Made by a program: the position numbers and the translations under genes | Notes under the pieces: model-generated | The model's input: only the letters and a program-made list of their open reading frames with translations | Told to the model about the DNA's origin: nothing | Databases searched by the model: none | Assembly: GCF_016865365.1 (NCBI RefSeq) | Contig: NZ_AP024469.1 | Location: 921,001 to 985,000 of the forward strand | Reading direction: 5' to 3' | From: Geobacter sp. SVR | Lineage (GTDB): Bacteria; Desulfobacterota; Desulfuromonadia; Geobacterales; Pseudopelobacteraceae | Length of the DNA: 64,000 bases | Shown: piece after piece, positions 53,459-61,712 of the stretch | How positions within the stretch are numbered: the stretch's first letter is position 1 | Layout of the letters: every line of letters starts with the position of its first letter

Positions 53459-54526
53459 ATGTTTGACAGGATTGAAGAACTTGAACGGCGCTACCAGGAG
53501 CTGGAGGCGCTGTTGTCCGACCCGGCAGTAATCTCCAACCAGCCCGAATTCCGCAAGCTGTCCCGCGAGCATAACGACCTGTCCGAGCTGGTGGCCGCCT
53601 ATCGCCGCTGGCGCAAGGTGCTGGCCGAGATCGAGGAAAACCGGGAGCTTTTAGGTGACGCGGACATGAAGGAGATGGCCGAGGAGGAGCTGAAGAATCT
53701 GGAGGCGGAACGCGAAGCGCTGGAGGCGGATATCCAGGTGCTGCTGCTTCCCAAAGACCCCAACGACAACAGGAGCGTCATCCTCGAGATCCGTGCCGGT
53801 ACCGGCGGCGACGAGTCGGCGCTGTTCGCGGGGGACCTGTTCCGCATGTACTCCCGTTATGCCGATACCAACCGCTGGAGGGTCGAGACGATCTCCGCCT
53901 CCGAGTCGGAGCGGGGGGGCTTCAAAGAGATCATCGCCTCTGTGGAAGGGGAGGGGGTCTTCGCCAAACTGAAGTACGAGTCCGGCACCCATCGCGTACA
54001 GCGTGTTCCCGAGACCGAGGCCCAGGGACGCATCCACACCAGCGCCTGCACCGTGGCGATCATGGCCGAGGCAGAGGATGTCGAGATCGACATCAATCCG
54101 GCTGACTTGAAGATCGATGTCTACCGCTCATCCGGTGCCGGCGGCCAGCACGTCAACACCACCGACTCGGCGGTGCGCATCACGCATATCCCGACCGGCA
54201 CGGTGGTGGCCTGCCAGGAAGAGCGCAGCCAGATCAAGAACCGCGCCAAGGCCATGAAGGTCCTGAAGACCCGCATCATGGACACCATCCTGCAGGACCA
54301 AAACGCCAAGCTGGCGGCAGACCGCAAGCAGCAGGTCGGCAGCGGCGACCGCAGCGAGCGCATCCGCACCTACAACTTCCCCCAGGGGCGCATGACCGAT
54401 CACCGCATCGGGCTGACGCTCTACCGCCTGGATTCGATCATGGCCGGGGATATCAACGAAATCACCGAGGCACTCCGCACCCACTACCAAATGGAGGCGC
54501 TGAAGGCGCAAAGCGAAGGGGCATAA
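53459..54526 (+). CDS. prfA: peptide chain release factor 1
   Basis: A 355-aa class I release factor recognising UAA/UAG. The GGQ catalytic motif is at residues 228-230 ([17 protein letters not shown]). The PxT-type tripeptide lies in [15 protein letters not shown], which marks it as RF1 and not RF2. The N-terminal coiled coil opens [25 protein letters not shown] 53459 is preferred over the GTG one codon upstream. A terminator follows; prmC/hemK, which often follows prfA, is absent here. Confidence 0.96.
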   Translation: MFDRIEELERRYQELEALLSDPAVISNQPEFRKLSREHNDLSELVAAYRRWRKVLAEIEENRELLGDADMKEMAEEELKNLEAEREALEADIQVLLLPKDPNDNRSVILEIRAGTGGDESALFAGDLFRMYSRYADTNRWRVETISASESERGGFKEIIASVEGEGVFAKLKYESGTHRVQRVPETEAQGRIHTSACTVAIMAEAEDVEIDINPADLKIDVYRSSGAGGQHVNTTDSAVRITHIPTGTVVACQEERSQIKNRAKAMKVLKTRIMDTILQDQNAKLAADRKQQVGSGDRSERIRTYNFPQGRMTDHRIGLTLYRLDSIMAGDINEITEALRTHYQMEALKAQSEGA

Positions 54527-54551
54527 ATCGTCCTCTTCGGGAGTAATCGGA

Positions 54552-54584
54552 ACGGGCATGCCTGAAAATCGGCATGCCCGTTTT
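54552..54584 (+). terminator. intrinsic terminator after prfA
   Basis: CGGGCATGCC-TGAAAATC-GGCATGCCCG is followed by TTTTTTTATT, 25 nt after the prfA stop. Confidence 0.92.
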
Positions 54585-54694
54585 TTTATTCCTTGGCGTA
54601 CAGCGGGTGACGGTGGTTTTTTCCTGGTGACCTGCCCCTTCCGTCGCTCGTCGAGGCTGTGCGGGAAGACAACTCTCGTTTCAGGTGTGCGACA

Positions 54695-55387
54695 TCAATC
54701 TCCGATGGGGGTTATGGAGAATTCAAGGACGTTTCCTTCCTGGAGATGGGCCTTGGCCAGCTGTTCCAGTTTCGTTCTCGCATCGGTTCTGATGTTCATG
54801 CTGTATTCGAAAATACTGCCATCGTCGGTCAGTCGGTACGACAGATGCGCAACGGAAAAACCGTGGGATTCTATACGCTGCCGAAGTTCCGATTCGTCGG
54901 GCATGTTCGAGCGATGAAAGCGGATGATGTGATGGGCGTACACCTGGGCGGGCATGTGTGCCTCCCCGAGCCGGAACAGCCAGAGGGCGCCGATTGTCAG
55001 CGCGGTTGCCATGAATACCACCGAATACATGCCCACACCGGCAAGGATGCCTATCGCAGAGGTGGCCCATATCGATGCCGCCGTTGTCAGGCCCCGGACA
55101 GCAGCCCTTTCCCGCATGATTACCCCGGCACCGAGAAAACCGATACCGGTCATGATACCCTGGGCAAGCCGCGTCGGGTCGATGCGCACCGTTTCGCTGC
55201 TCCCCCCCGGAAACCACTTGTGCTGGTAGATGGTGACCAGCATCAACAGGCTCGATGCCATGCAGACGATCGTATGGGTGCGGAAACCTGCCGGGCGGCC
55301 GTGGTAGCTCCTCTCAAGGCCGATCAGTCCGCCGGCCGCCATGGCGACCAGCAGATGTATCAGCATGTTCACGATATCGGTATCCAT
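54695..55387 (-). CDS. MgtC/SapB-family membrane protein
   Basis: A 230-aa protein with about five N-terminal membrane helices and the family motifs AAGGLIGLERSYHGRPAGFRTHTIVCMASSLLML and GIMTGIGFLGAGVIMRERAAVRGLTTAASIWATSAIGI. A C-terminal soluble ACT-like domain follows (about 150-228: HHIIRFHRSNMPDESELRQRIESHGFSVAHLSYR). The family is linked to growth at low Mg2+ and, in pathogens, to control of ATP synthase. It is monocistronic. The 55388-55743 gap to the next gene contains only a weak hairpin near 55492-55514. Confidence 0.9.
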   Translation of the reverse strand: MDTDIVNMLIHLLVAMAAGGLIGLERSYHGRPAGFRTHTIVCMASSLLMLVTIYQHKWFPGGSSETVRIDPTRLAQGIMTGIGFLGAGVIMRERAAVRGLTTAASIWATSAIGILAGVGMYSVVFMATALTIGALWLFRLGEAHMPAQVYAHHIIRFHRSNMPDESELRQRIESHGFSVAHLSYRLTDDGSIFEYSMNIRTDARTKLEQLAKAHLQEGNVLEFSITPIGD

Positions 55388-55743
55388 TGTTCTCTCCCGT
55401 TTCCCCCTGTACGGTTGCCATCGTTACACGATTACACCCGTTTTTTCAACGTTGACATGCTTCGCCCGGGATGGGGTCCTGAAAGAGAACTCCTGCCTTC
55501 GATGCGGCGGGCAGGAATCTGGCCATTGCTGGGGGAAGCCTCACAGGGATGCCCGCTACGGATGCTCGGAACCGTGGTTTACCTGGCAGATGCGGGGATT
55601 TGGTAAGAAATTGGTGCGGGGTGAAGGGTTTTTCCTGCAGAGGCTCCCCGTCAGAGGCAGACATGGCGGAAAAACCTGCGCTGAAGTGGAAGGTTGGATC
55701 ACTGTATGGTTTTACATGCAGCAGGGCAGGGAAGGGCGAGTGC

Positions 55744-57105
55744 CTAGCGCTTGAAGTCAGCCGGGTCCAGACGGTGTTTTTTGAGCAGGGTGTAGAAGTC
55801 GGCCCGGTACTTCCCGGCCAGGGCAGCGGCACGGCTGATATTCCCCCCTGTCAGTTCGAGCAGGCGCACAAGATAACTGCTTTCAAAGCCATCCTTGGCC
55901 TCTTTGAGCGGTTTCAGAGGTTCCCGCACCTCTCCGTTTTTTGCAGGAAGAATGAGCCCTTCATTGATGACCTCCTGCGTGGCCATGGCTACCGCATATT
56001 CGATGGTGTTCTCCAGCTCCCGCACGTTTCCGGGCCAGTCGTGGAGCATGAGGCGCTGCATGGCCGCGGGGGAGAACCCTTTCACCCGTTTCTTCATGCT
56101 ACGGCCGAATTTTTTCAGAAAAGTTTCCGCCAGGAGGGAGATGTCTTCGGTCCGCTCCCTCAGGGGGGGCAGCGTGATCGGGATGACATGGATCCGGTAG
56201 TAAAGGTCCTCGCGGAACAGGGACTGGCGCACCAGCTCCTCCAGATTCTTGTTGGTGGCAACGATGACACGCACATCCACCTCGAGGGGACGGTCGCTTC
56301 CCACGGGATAGAACTGCCGCTCCTGGAGGACCCGCAGGAACTTGGCCTGAATCGAGAGAGGCATGTCCCCGATCTCGTCCAAAAGGATCGTTCCGCCATG
56401 GGCCTGGGCAAACAAGCCTTTCGAAGTGCGGATCGCCCCGGTGAAGGCCCCTTTTTCGTGGCCGAACAGTTCGCTCTCCAACAGGGTCTCCGGCAGGGCT
56501 GCACAGTTTATGGCCACGAAAGGACGGTCTTTTCTTCCGCTCGCAAGATGGACGGCGCGGGCGATGACCTCTTTGCCGGTGCCGCTTTCACCGTGAATGT
56601 AGACGGTGGAGTCGCTCTCGGCGATCTGGGTGACCACCTCCAGCACCCTGCGCATTGATTCGCTGCGCGCCACCACATTGGCAAAATCGTACCGTTCCGC
56701 CAGCAGTCCTTTCAGCCGCTTGACTTCGGTGGTCAGCCGCCGGTTTTCCAGCGCGCGTTCGACATGCAGCCCCAGTTCACGGGCGTCGAAGGGCTTTGTC
56801 AGGTAGCTGAAGGCGCCGCGCTGCATCGCCTCCACCGCGTTCTCGATGCTGCCGAATGCCGTAAGGATGATGACTGCCATGCCCGGGCAGGTGACATGGA
56901 GTTCCTCCATCAGCGTTATGCCGTCCTGCTGTTCCAGTTGCAGGTCGACGACCGCCAGATCGAAGGCCTGTGACGCTATTGCCTGCCGGGCTTCACTTTC
57001 GTTGCGGGCAGGCGTCACCTCGTAGTCCAGGGACTCCAGCCGCATGGTGATGATTTTCAGGAGATTGCGGTCGTCGTCGACCGCCAGGAGTTTTCCACGT
57101 GACAT
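55744..57105 (-). CDS. sigma54-dependent response regulator (GlrR/QseF-like)
   Basis: A 453-aa NtrC-type regulator. Receiver with Asp54 (LAVVDLQLEQQDG); AAA+ domain with Walker A HGESGTGKE (about residues 170-178), the sigma54-contact loop EKGAFTGAIRT, Walker B GGTILLDEIGD and an Arg finger region. The C-terminal Fis-type HTH is LTGGNISRAAALAGKYRADFYTLLKKH. It activates sigma54 promoters when phosphorylated. It is the third gene of a kinase-lipoprotein-regulator operon matching the enterobacterial qseE-qseG-qseF order. Confidence 0.92.
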   Translation of the reverse strand: MSRGKLLAVDDDRNLLKIITMRLESLDYEVTPARNESEARQAIASQAFDLAVVDLQLEQQDGITLMEELHVTCPGMAVIILTAFGSIENAVEAMQRGAFSYLTKPFDARELGLHVERALENRRLTTEVKRLKGLLAERYDFANVVARSESMRRVLEVVTQIAESDSTVYIHGESGTGKEVIARAVHLASGRKDRPFVAINCAALPETLLESELFGHEKGAFTGAIRTSKGLFAQAHGGTILLDEIGDMPLSIQAKFLRVLQERQFYPVGSDRPLEVDVRVIVATNKNLEELVRQSLFREDLYYRIHVIPITLPPLRERTEDISLLAETFLKKFGRSMKKRVKGFSPAAMQRLMLHDWPGNVRELENTIEYAVAMATQEVINEGLILPAKNGEVREPLKPLKEAKDGFESSYLVRLLELTGGNISRAAALAGKYRADFYTLLKKHRLDPADFKR

Positions 57106-57119
57106 CCGGCTCCACCTAC

Positions 57120-58430
57120 CTATCTCAACTGTTTCTTTTTCTCGTCGATTTCCATATCGACCCGCGCTGCCTTTTCCATTGTTTCGAGGACATTGATCCA
57201 GATTTTCGCCTCTTCCGCAAACGGGCTGCCCGGGAACTCCTTCTTCAGCCGCACGAAGTAGCTCAGAGCCTTCTTGTAGTCCATCTTGGGATTGGCAAAG
57301 TGGACATGGACCAGCCCCATGGTGAACAGCGCCTCATCCCCCAGCGGGCTTTTGGGTGAAAGGGCCAGAACTTTCTGGCTCTCCCGCAGGGCGCCTTCAA
57401 AGTCTTCCTTGCGGATGAAGGATTGCACCCGCTGCAGGTGGGCGCGCGCCTCCAGTCCGGATCGCTCGTTTTCCAGCACATCATTCCAGATTCTGGCACT
57501 CTCGGCCAGCGGGCTGTCGGGAAAATCCTTCACGAGCTGTGTGAAGTAGCCTTGGGCTTTCCTGTGGTCCATCTTCGGGTTGGCGAAGTGGGCATGGATG
57601 AGCCCCATGCTGAACAGTGCCGCGTCCCCGGGGGAACTCTTCCGGGAGTGGTCAAGTATCTTCTGGTTTTCCCGCAGTGCCCCATCGAAGTCCCGCTGGC
57701 TTACCAGGAGCTGTACCCGCTGCAGGTGGGCGCGCCCCTCCTGTCCCACGATCTCGTTCTGAAGGATGCCGTCCCAGATCCGGCCGTCTTCCGCGAACGG
57801 GCTTTGGGGGAAATCAGTCAGAAGCAGCGTGAAATACTCGAGCGCCTTTTTGTAGTCCTTCTGCGGATTGGCATAATCGGCGTAGACCAGTCCCATGCTG
57901 AGCAGCGCTGCATCTGCGGGGGGCGTTTGCGGAGAGTGTTCGAGTACGTTCCGGTTTTCCCGCAGGGCTCCCTCGAAATCGCCCTGCCGGGTCAGGACCT
58001 GAACCCGCTGGAGGTGGGCCCGTCCTTCACGCTCCGCCGATACTTCGTCCTGGAGGAAACCGGCCCATGTCTGGGCCTCCCCCGCAAAAGGGCTGTAGGG
58101 AAAATCATTCACAAGCTGTTTGAAGAAACCCAGCGCCTTTTTGTAGTCCTTCTGCGGATTGGCACGGTCAACGCAGATCAGGCCCATGCTGAACAGCGCT
58201 GCATCGGCGGGGGGAGAGGTGGGGGCGTTTTCGAAGACCCTGCGGTTTTCCCGCATGCCCCCCTCGAAATCCCCCTGGCGAGTGAGAAGCCGCACCTGCT
58301 CCAGATGGGCGCGCCCCTCACGTTCCGCCAGTATCGTTGCGAACGTGGCGCATCCCCCCAGTACGGCCAGAACTAGGCCGGCAACGCACAGGTGAAGGTA
58401 CTGCCTCGTTTGATTTCGCTTTCTGCCCAA
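57120..58430 (-). CDS. lipoprotein with four tandem TPR-like repeats (QseG-position)
   Basis: A 436-aa lipoprotein: basic start MGRKRNQTRQ, hydrophobic core and lipobox VLGGC (Cys27). Four near-identical units of about 97 aa follow. Each is built as EGRAHLQRVQ.L..QgDFeGALRENqkvL..SP.sPpgDAALfSMGLih..fANPkmDYkKAlgYF..LvkdFP.SPFAE.arIW..vLenE, a pattern of tetratricopeptide-like helix pairs. A short charged tail (DMEIDEKKKQLR) ends it. The position matches QseG/YfhG, which is a single shorter unit. It overlaps the kinase gene by 58 nt, and the regulator starts 14 nt after it. Confidence 0.85.
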   Translation of the reverse strand: MGRKRNQTRQYLHLCVAGLVLAVLGGCATFATILAEREGRAHLEQVRLLTRQGDFEGGMRENRRVFENAPTSPPADAALFSMGLICVDRANPQKDYKKALGFFKQLVNDFPYSPFAGEAQTWAGFLQDEVSAEREGRAHLQRVQVLTRQGDFEGALRENRNVLEHSPQTPPADAALLSMGLVYADYANPQKDYKKALEYFTLLLTDFPQSPFAEDGRIWDGILQNEIVGQEGRAHLQRVQLLVSQRDFDGALRENQKILDHSRKSSPGDAALFSMGLIHAHFANPKMDHRKAQGYFTQLVKDFPDSPLAESARIWNDVLENERSGLEARAHLQRVQSFIRKEDFEGALRESQKVLALSPKSPLGDEALFTMGLVHVHFANPKMDYKKALSYFVRLKKEFPGSPFAEEAKIWINVLETMEKAARVDMEIDEKKKQLR

Positions 58431-59845
58431 ACTTTTCCTCCATGTGCCTCTACGATATGCCTGACAATGGCCAGTCCCAGACCGGTGCCCTGAAATCCGT
58501 GAGTCCGGGTGGTCGACGCCTGACGGTACTTGTCGAAGATCGTCCCGAGCTCCTGCTCCGGTATCCCCGGCCCCGTATCCGTCACGGAGAGGCGTATTTC
58601 ATCCCCCCGCCGGCTGACGGCCACCTGTACCGTGCCGCCCGGAGGGGTAAACTTGAGCGCGTTGCCGAGCAGGTTTCTCAGCACCTGCAAGATCCTTTCC
58701 GGATCCATGGACACGGCCGGCATTTCGCCAATATGGCTTTCGATCGTGATATTTTTGGCCTCGGCGAGCGGAGCTATTTCGCGGACTGCCCGCATGACCA
58801 GGCCAGGCAGGTCTGCAGGCAGAAAGGCGCAGGTAAGCACCCCCGCTTCCAGCCGGGAGAGTTCCAGCAGGCTGCTGACCAGTTCGATCAGGCGGGAGCT
58901 CTCTTCGGCAATGATGACCAGCAGTTCGCGCTGTTTTTCCGTTACGTCGCCTCCCAACCCCTCCAGGAACAGGTTTGTTCCCTCCCTGATGGACGTGAGA
59001 GGGGTCCGCAATTCATGTGACATCAGGGAGTAGAAATCGGATTTCATCCGGTCCACCTCCCCGAGCTTCATGCACATGCTATTGAAAGCAGCGGCCAGGG
59101 TGGCGATTTCAGGGGGCGCCGCCAGATCCAGATCCAGATCGGCCTTCAGTATGCCGCCGGCGACCTCACCGGTCTTCTTCTTCATGCGGGAAAGCGGCAG
59201 CGTGATGCTCCGCGTGATCACGATCGAAAGCGCAATGCCGAAAAGAAGGGCAATCCCGGTGATCACCTGGGCAACGGTCCGTGCCCTGGTTCCTGTCCGG
59301 TCCAGCTCGTTTATTTTGCGGAGAATGCTCTGCTGGCTGGATGCCTTCAACCGGCCGAGTTCAGCCATGGCCTCGTTCACCAGCCGCTCTTTTTCCCGGT
59401 TGTGCCGCTTTGACGGTCGTCTGCCGGCTTCCGCGGAAGCGAGATCCTTCTCGAACAGCCCGGCATAGGCCCCGTTCAGCTCCCGTACGCGGTTCAGGGA
59501 CTCCTTCACCTCAGGCGAGTCCGCCAGGGTCAGCGCTTCGTTCAGATACTTCTCAAATTCCGCCCGGGAGGCGAGAAACCCGTCATGGAGGGTTTCGTCC
59601 TGCAGGAGAGCAAACTTCTTTTCATAGCGGGTCTCGGACAAAAGGGCGCCGGTCATGTCCTTGTTGAGGTCGATGAGGACGTTATGAACCTGGATGATGC
59701 GGCGGGAGATATCCTTCATGTGGCCGAGCTGCAGAATGGCGTAAACACTCACTGCGGTGGCCATGGCCAGAACGGCGATGTTTCCCAGGACCAGCCGGGA
59801 AAAAATAGTAAGCTTGAAGCCTGTGAGCCTGAATGGTACCTGCAC
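58373..59845 (-). CDS. HAMP-containing sensor histidine kinase (QseE/GlrK-like)
   Basis: A 490-aa membrane kinase: TM1 about residues 15-38, a helical periplasmic four-helix-bundle region (40-185: SRRIIQVHNVLIDLNKDMTGALLSETRYEKKFALL), TM2 about 190-212, HAMP, HisKA with His in FYSLMSHELRTPLTSI (about 276), and HATPase_c (LLGNALKFTPPGG, TDTGPGIPEQ, GTGLGLAIVRHIVEAHGG). It is the first gene of the operon; the lipoprotein and sigma54 regulator follow, so it is likely to phosphorylate the latter. The signal is unknown. Confidence 0.92.
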   Translation of the reverse strand: MQVPFRLTGFKLTIFSRLVLGNIAVLAMATAVSVYAILQLGHMKDISRRIIQVHNVLIDLNKDMTGALLSETRYEKKFALLQDETLHDGFLASRAEFEKYLNEALTLADSPEVKESLNRVRELNGAYAGLFEKDLASAEAGRRPSKRHNREKERLVNEAMAELGRLKASSQQSILRKINELDRTGTRARTVAQVITGIALLFGIALSIVITRSITLPLSRMKKKTGEVAGGILKADLDLDLAAPPEIATLAAAFNSMCMKLGEVDRMKSDFYSLMSHELRTPLTSIREGTNLFLEGLGGDVTEKQRELLVIIAEESSRLIELVSSLLELSRLEAGVLTCAFLPADLPGLVMRAVREIAPLAEAKNITIESHIGEMPAVSMDPERILQVLRNLLGNALKFTPPGGTVQVAVSRRGDEIRLSVTDTGPGIPEQELGTIFDKYRQASTTRTHGFQGTGLGLAIVRHIVEAHGGKVWAESEIKRGSTFTCALPA

Positions 59846-60300
59846 GGTATGTTTTCATTCTCCTGCGGAATTGGGGCCTCGCGGGATTGTCTGCGGCCGC
59901 GTGGGTCGTCCGGGCATTGCAGATCTGCCGACTCGCGATCTTTGGAGGGATACAAAAAAAACCTGCCCTCGGTGGCGGGAGCAGGAGTCAACCGGGTGTT
60001 GCGAACGCGCTGGCAATTTCGTGCCATGGAATGGTGCGACATTACCAGTATTGAAGATAAAGATCAAGGAAAGGGAGGTAAAGAGACCCGCGTGGCCTGG
60101 CGCTCTGGCCCCAGCGGGCGATCCGGCCGGGACGTCGGCAGGGACGGGGCTCTCCGTGCCGCTGCCCCGGCTGCGCTTCGAAGGATGCGCAGCCGCGGCG
60201 GACTGAATCGGCCCACATTCGAGTGCTGCCCGCCGTCTGCTTGCCCTCGCCATCAACCGGCATATACTTCCTGGTATGAGGTCATGCCATGGAGGATATC

Positions 60301-60699
60301 ATGGACCGGTCCACTCACTCTTGCCTGGACCCTGAACAGTGGCAACACGTGCAACTCACCCGCCAGGCGATCAGGGCCAGGGCCACGCTCCTGTGCTACA
60401 CGCTGGCAGCGGGCTTGCCTTTCATAGCCCTTTCCGTCGGCGGGGCCTGCCTCTGCGGCCTGCCCCTCTATCAGATCACCGCAATTGCCGGTTATCACAC
60501 CATGCTCACGCTGCTCTTCATCTTCGATTCACTCAGGAATGCCGCCCATGCCTGTTTTGTCGAAGCCTGCGACCAGGGGCTGGTGGATATCCGTGAGGGA
60601 ATTCCGGTTGTGGACCGTGCCTGTCGAAACCGGCATCTCGCGCGGCTCTCCTTTGCCATCGGCGGCCAGCCATCCTGCGGCGAGGGGGGATTACGGTAG
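60301..60699 (+). CDS. hypothetical two-helix membrane protein
   Basis: A 132-aa frame starting MDRSTHSCLDPEQWQHVQLTRQAIRARATLL. It has two hydrophobic segments (about residues 33-60 LLCYTLAAGLPFIALSVGGACLCGLPL and 62-80 ITAIAGYHTMLTLLFIF) and several Cys residues. GAGGAT lies just upstream of ATG 60301. No family is recognised. The 59846-60300 sequence before it shows no gene I can support. Coding status is moderately supported by the ribosome site and hydrophobic design. Confidence 0.5.
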   Translation: MDRSTHSCLDPEQWQHVQLTRQAIRARATLLCYTLAAGLPFIALSVGGACLCGLPLYQITAIAGYHTMLTLLFIFDSLRNAAHACFVEACDQGLVDIREGIPVVDRACRNRHLARLSFAIGGQPSCGEGGLR

Positions 60700-60871
60700 C
60701 CGGCGGGAGTGCGGCCGGAGAGTCGGACGCCCGGGCTTCTGACGAGACCGGTTTTATAAGCAGAGCGGGATTGAGGAAATATGCGGGCATCAAAAGAGGG
60801 ACTGCCGATTGGCAGCCCCACTTTTGCGCGGGAATATCCCGGAGCCGCGCCGGACTTCCGGCGGATGAGGG

Positions 60872-61660
60872 TCACATCAGGCTCAGCAGCATTTTCGTGC
60901 CCATGACCAGGAGCAGCAGGGCGAACGCCTTCTTCAATCCGCCGATGGGGAGACTGTGGGCGAGCCGGGCTCCGAAAGGGGCGGTCAGCATGCTGGCCGT
61001 TACGATCCCGGCCAGGGCAGGCAGGTGGACGAACCCGAGTGAATGGTCCGGCAGATGAGTGGAAAGACCGTTGATCACATATCCGGCAGCACCGGCCAAT
61101 GCGATCGGAAAGCCGATGGCCGCCGATGTACCGATGGCGGTGCGCAGGGGGGTGTTGCACCAGATCATGAACGGCACCGACATGGTGCCACCGCCGATCC
61201 CCACCAGGCTCGATATCACGCCGATCAGGCTCCCGACCCCGAATATCGCCATATCTCCCGGCAACTGACGATGAGGGGTCGGTTTGATGTCAAGCAGCAG
61301 TTGGATGGCCACGAAGTATTGGAAGCCGGCAAAGAAAACCTTGAGAAAACCGGTGGAAAGTTGGGCCGCCACCCATGTCCCGGCCAAGGTGCCGATCAGT
61401 ATTCCCGGGGTTATCCTCCGCACCGTCTGCCAGTTGACCGCATCGCGCCCGTGGTGGGCCCTGATGCTGGACGCCGAGGTGAACAGGATGCTGGCCAGGG
61501 ATGTGCCGAGGGCCAGGTGGAGGATATGGGCTGTGGGCAGCCCCTGGGAGGTGAAGATGAAGGTCAGCATCGGCACGATCACCAAGCCTCCCCCCACGCC
61601 GAGCAACCCCGCCAGCACGCCGGCACAGGCTCCGGTAGCGAGATAGAGCAGCACCGTCAT
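60872..61660 (-). CDS. TSUP (TauE/SafE) family permease
   Basis: A 262-aa permease with about eight membrane helices in two related halves. Signatures are GACAGVLAGLLGVGGGLVIVPML at the N-terminus and GSLIGVISSLVGIGGGTMSVPFMIWCNTPLRTAIGTSAAIGFPIALAGAAGY in the second half. Family members export or import sulfite, sulfoacetate, thiosulfate or other anions. It lies just downstream of the lactate-utilisation genes on the same strand (52-nt gap), so transport of an organic acid is possible but unproven. Confidence 0.88.
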   Translation of the reverse strand: MTVLLYLATGACAGVLAGLLGVGGGLVIVPMLTFIFTSQGLPTAHILHLALGTSLASILFTSASSIRAHHGRDAVNWQTVRRITPGILIGTLAGTWVAAQLSTGFLKVFFAGFQYFVAIQLLLDIKPTPHRQLPGDMAIFGVGSLIGVISSLVGIGGGTMSVPFMIWCNTPLRTAIGTSAAIGFPIALAGAAGYVINGLSTHLPDHSLGFVHLPALAGIVTASMLTAPFGARLAHSLPIGGLKKAFALLLLVMGTKMLLSLM

Positions 61661-61712
61661 CTACGGCCTCCCCACCGGCACTACCGAGTCCTGATCCCGA
61701 GCAGTGTGCATG

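Noticed and set aside
57120-58430. Regular ~291-bp DNA periodicity read as a repeat array or CRISPR
   Set aside because: The periodicity comes from four protein repeats in an intact lipoprotein gene; there are no short identical repeats with unique spacers.
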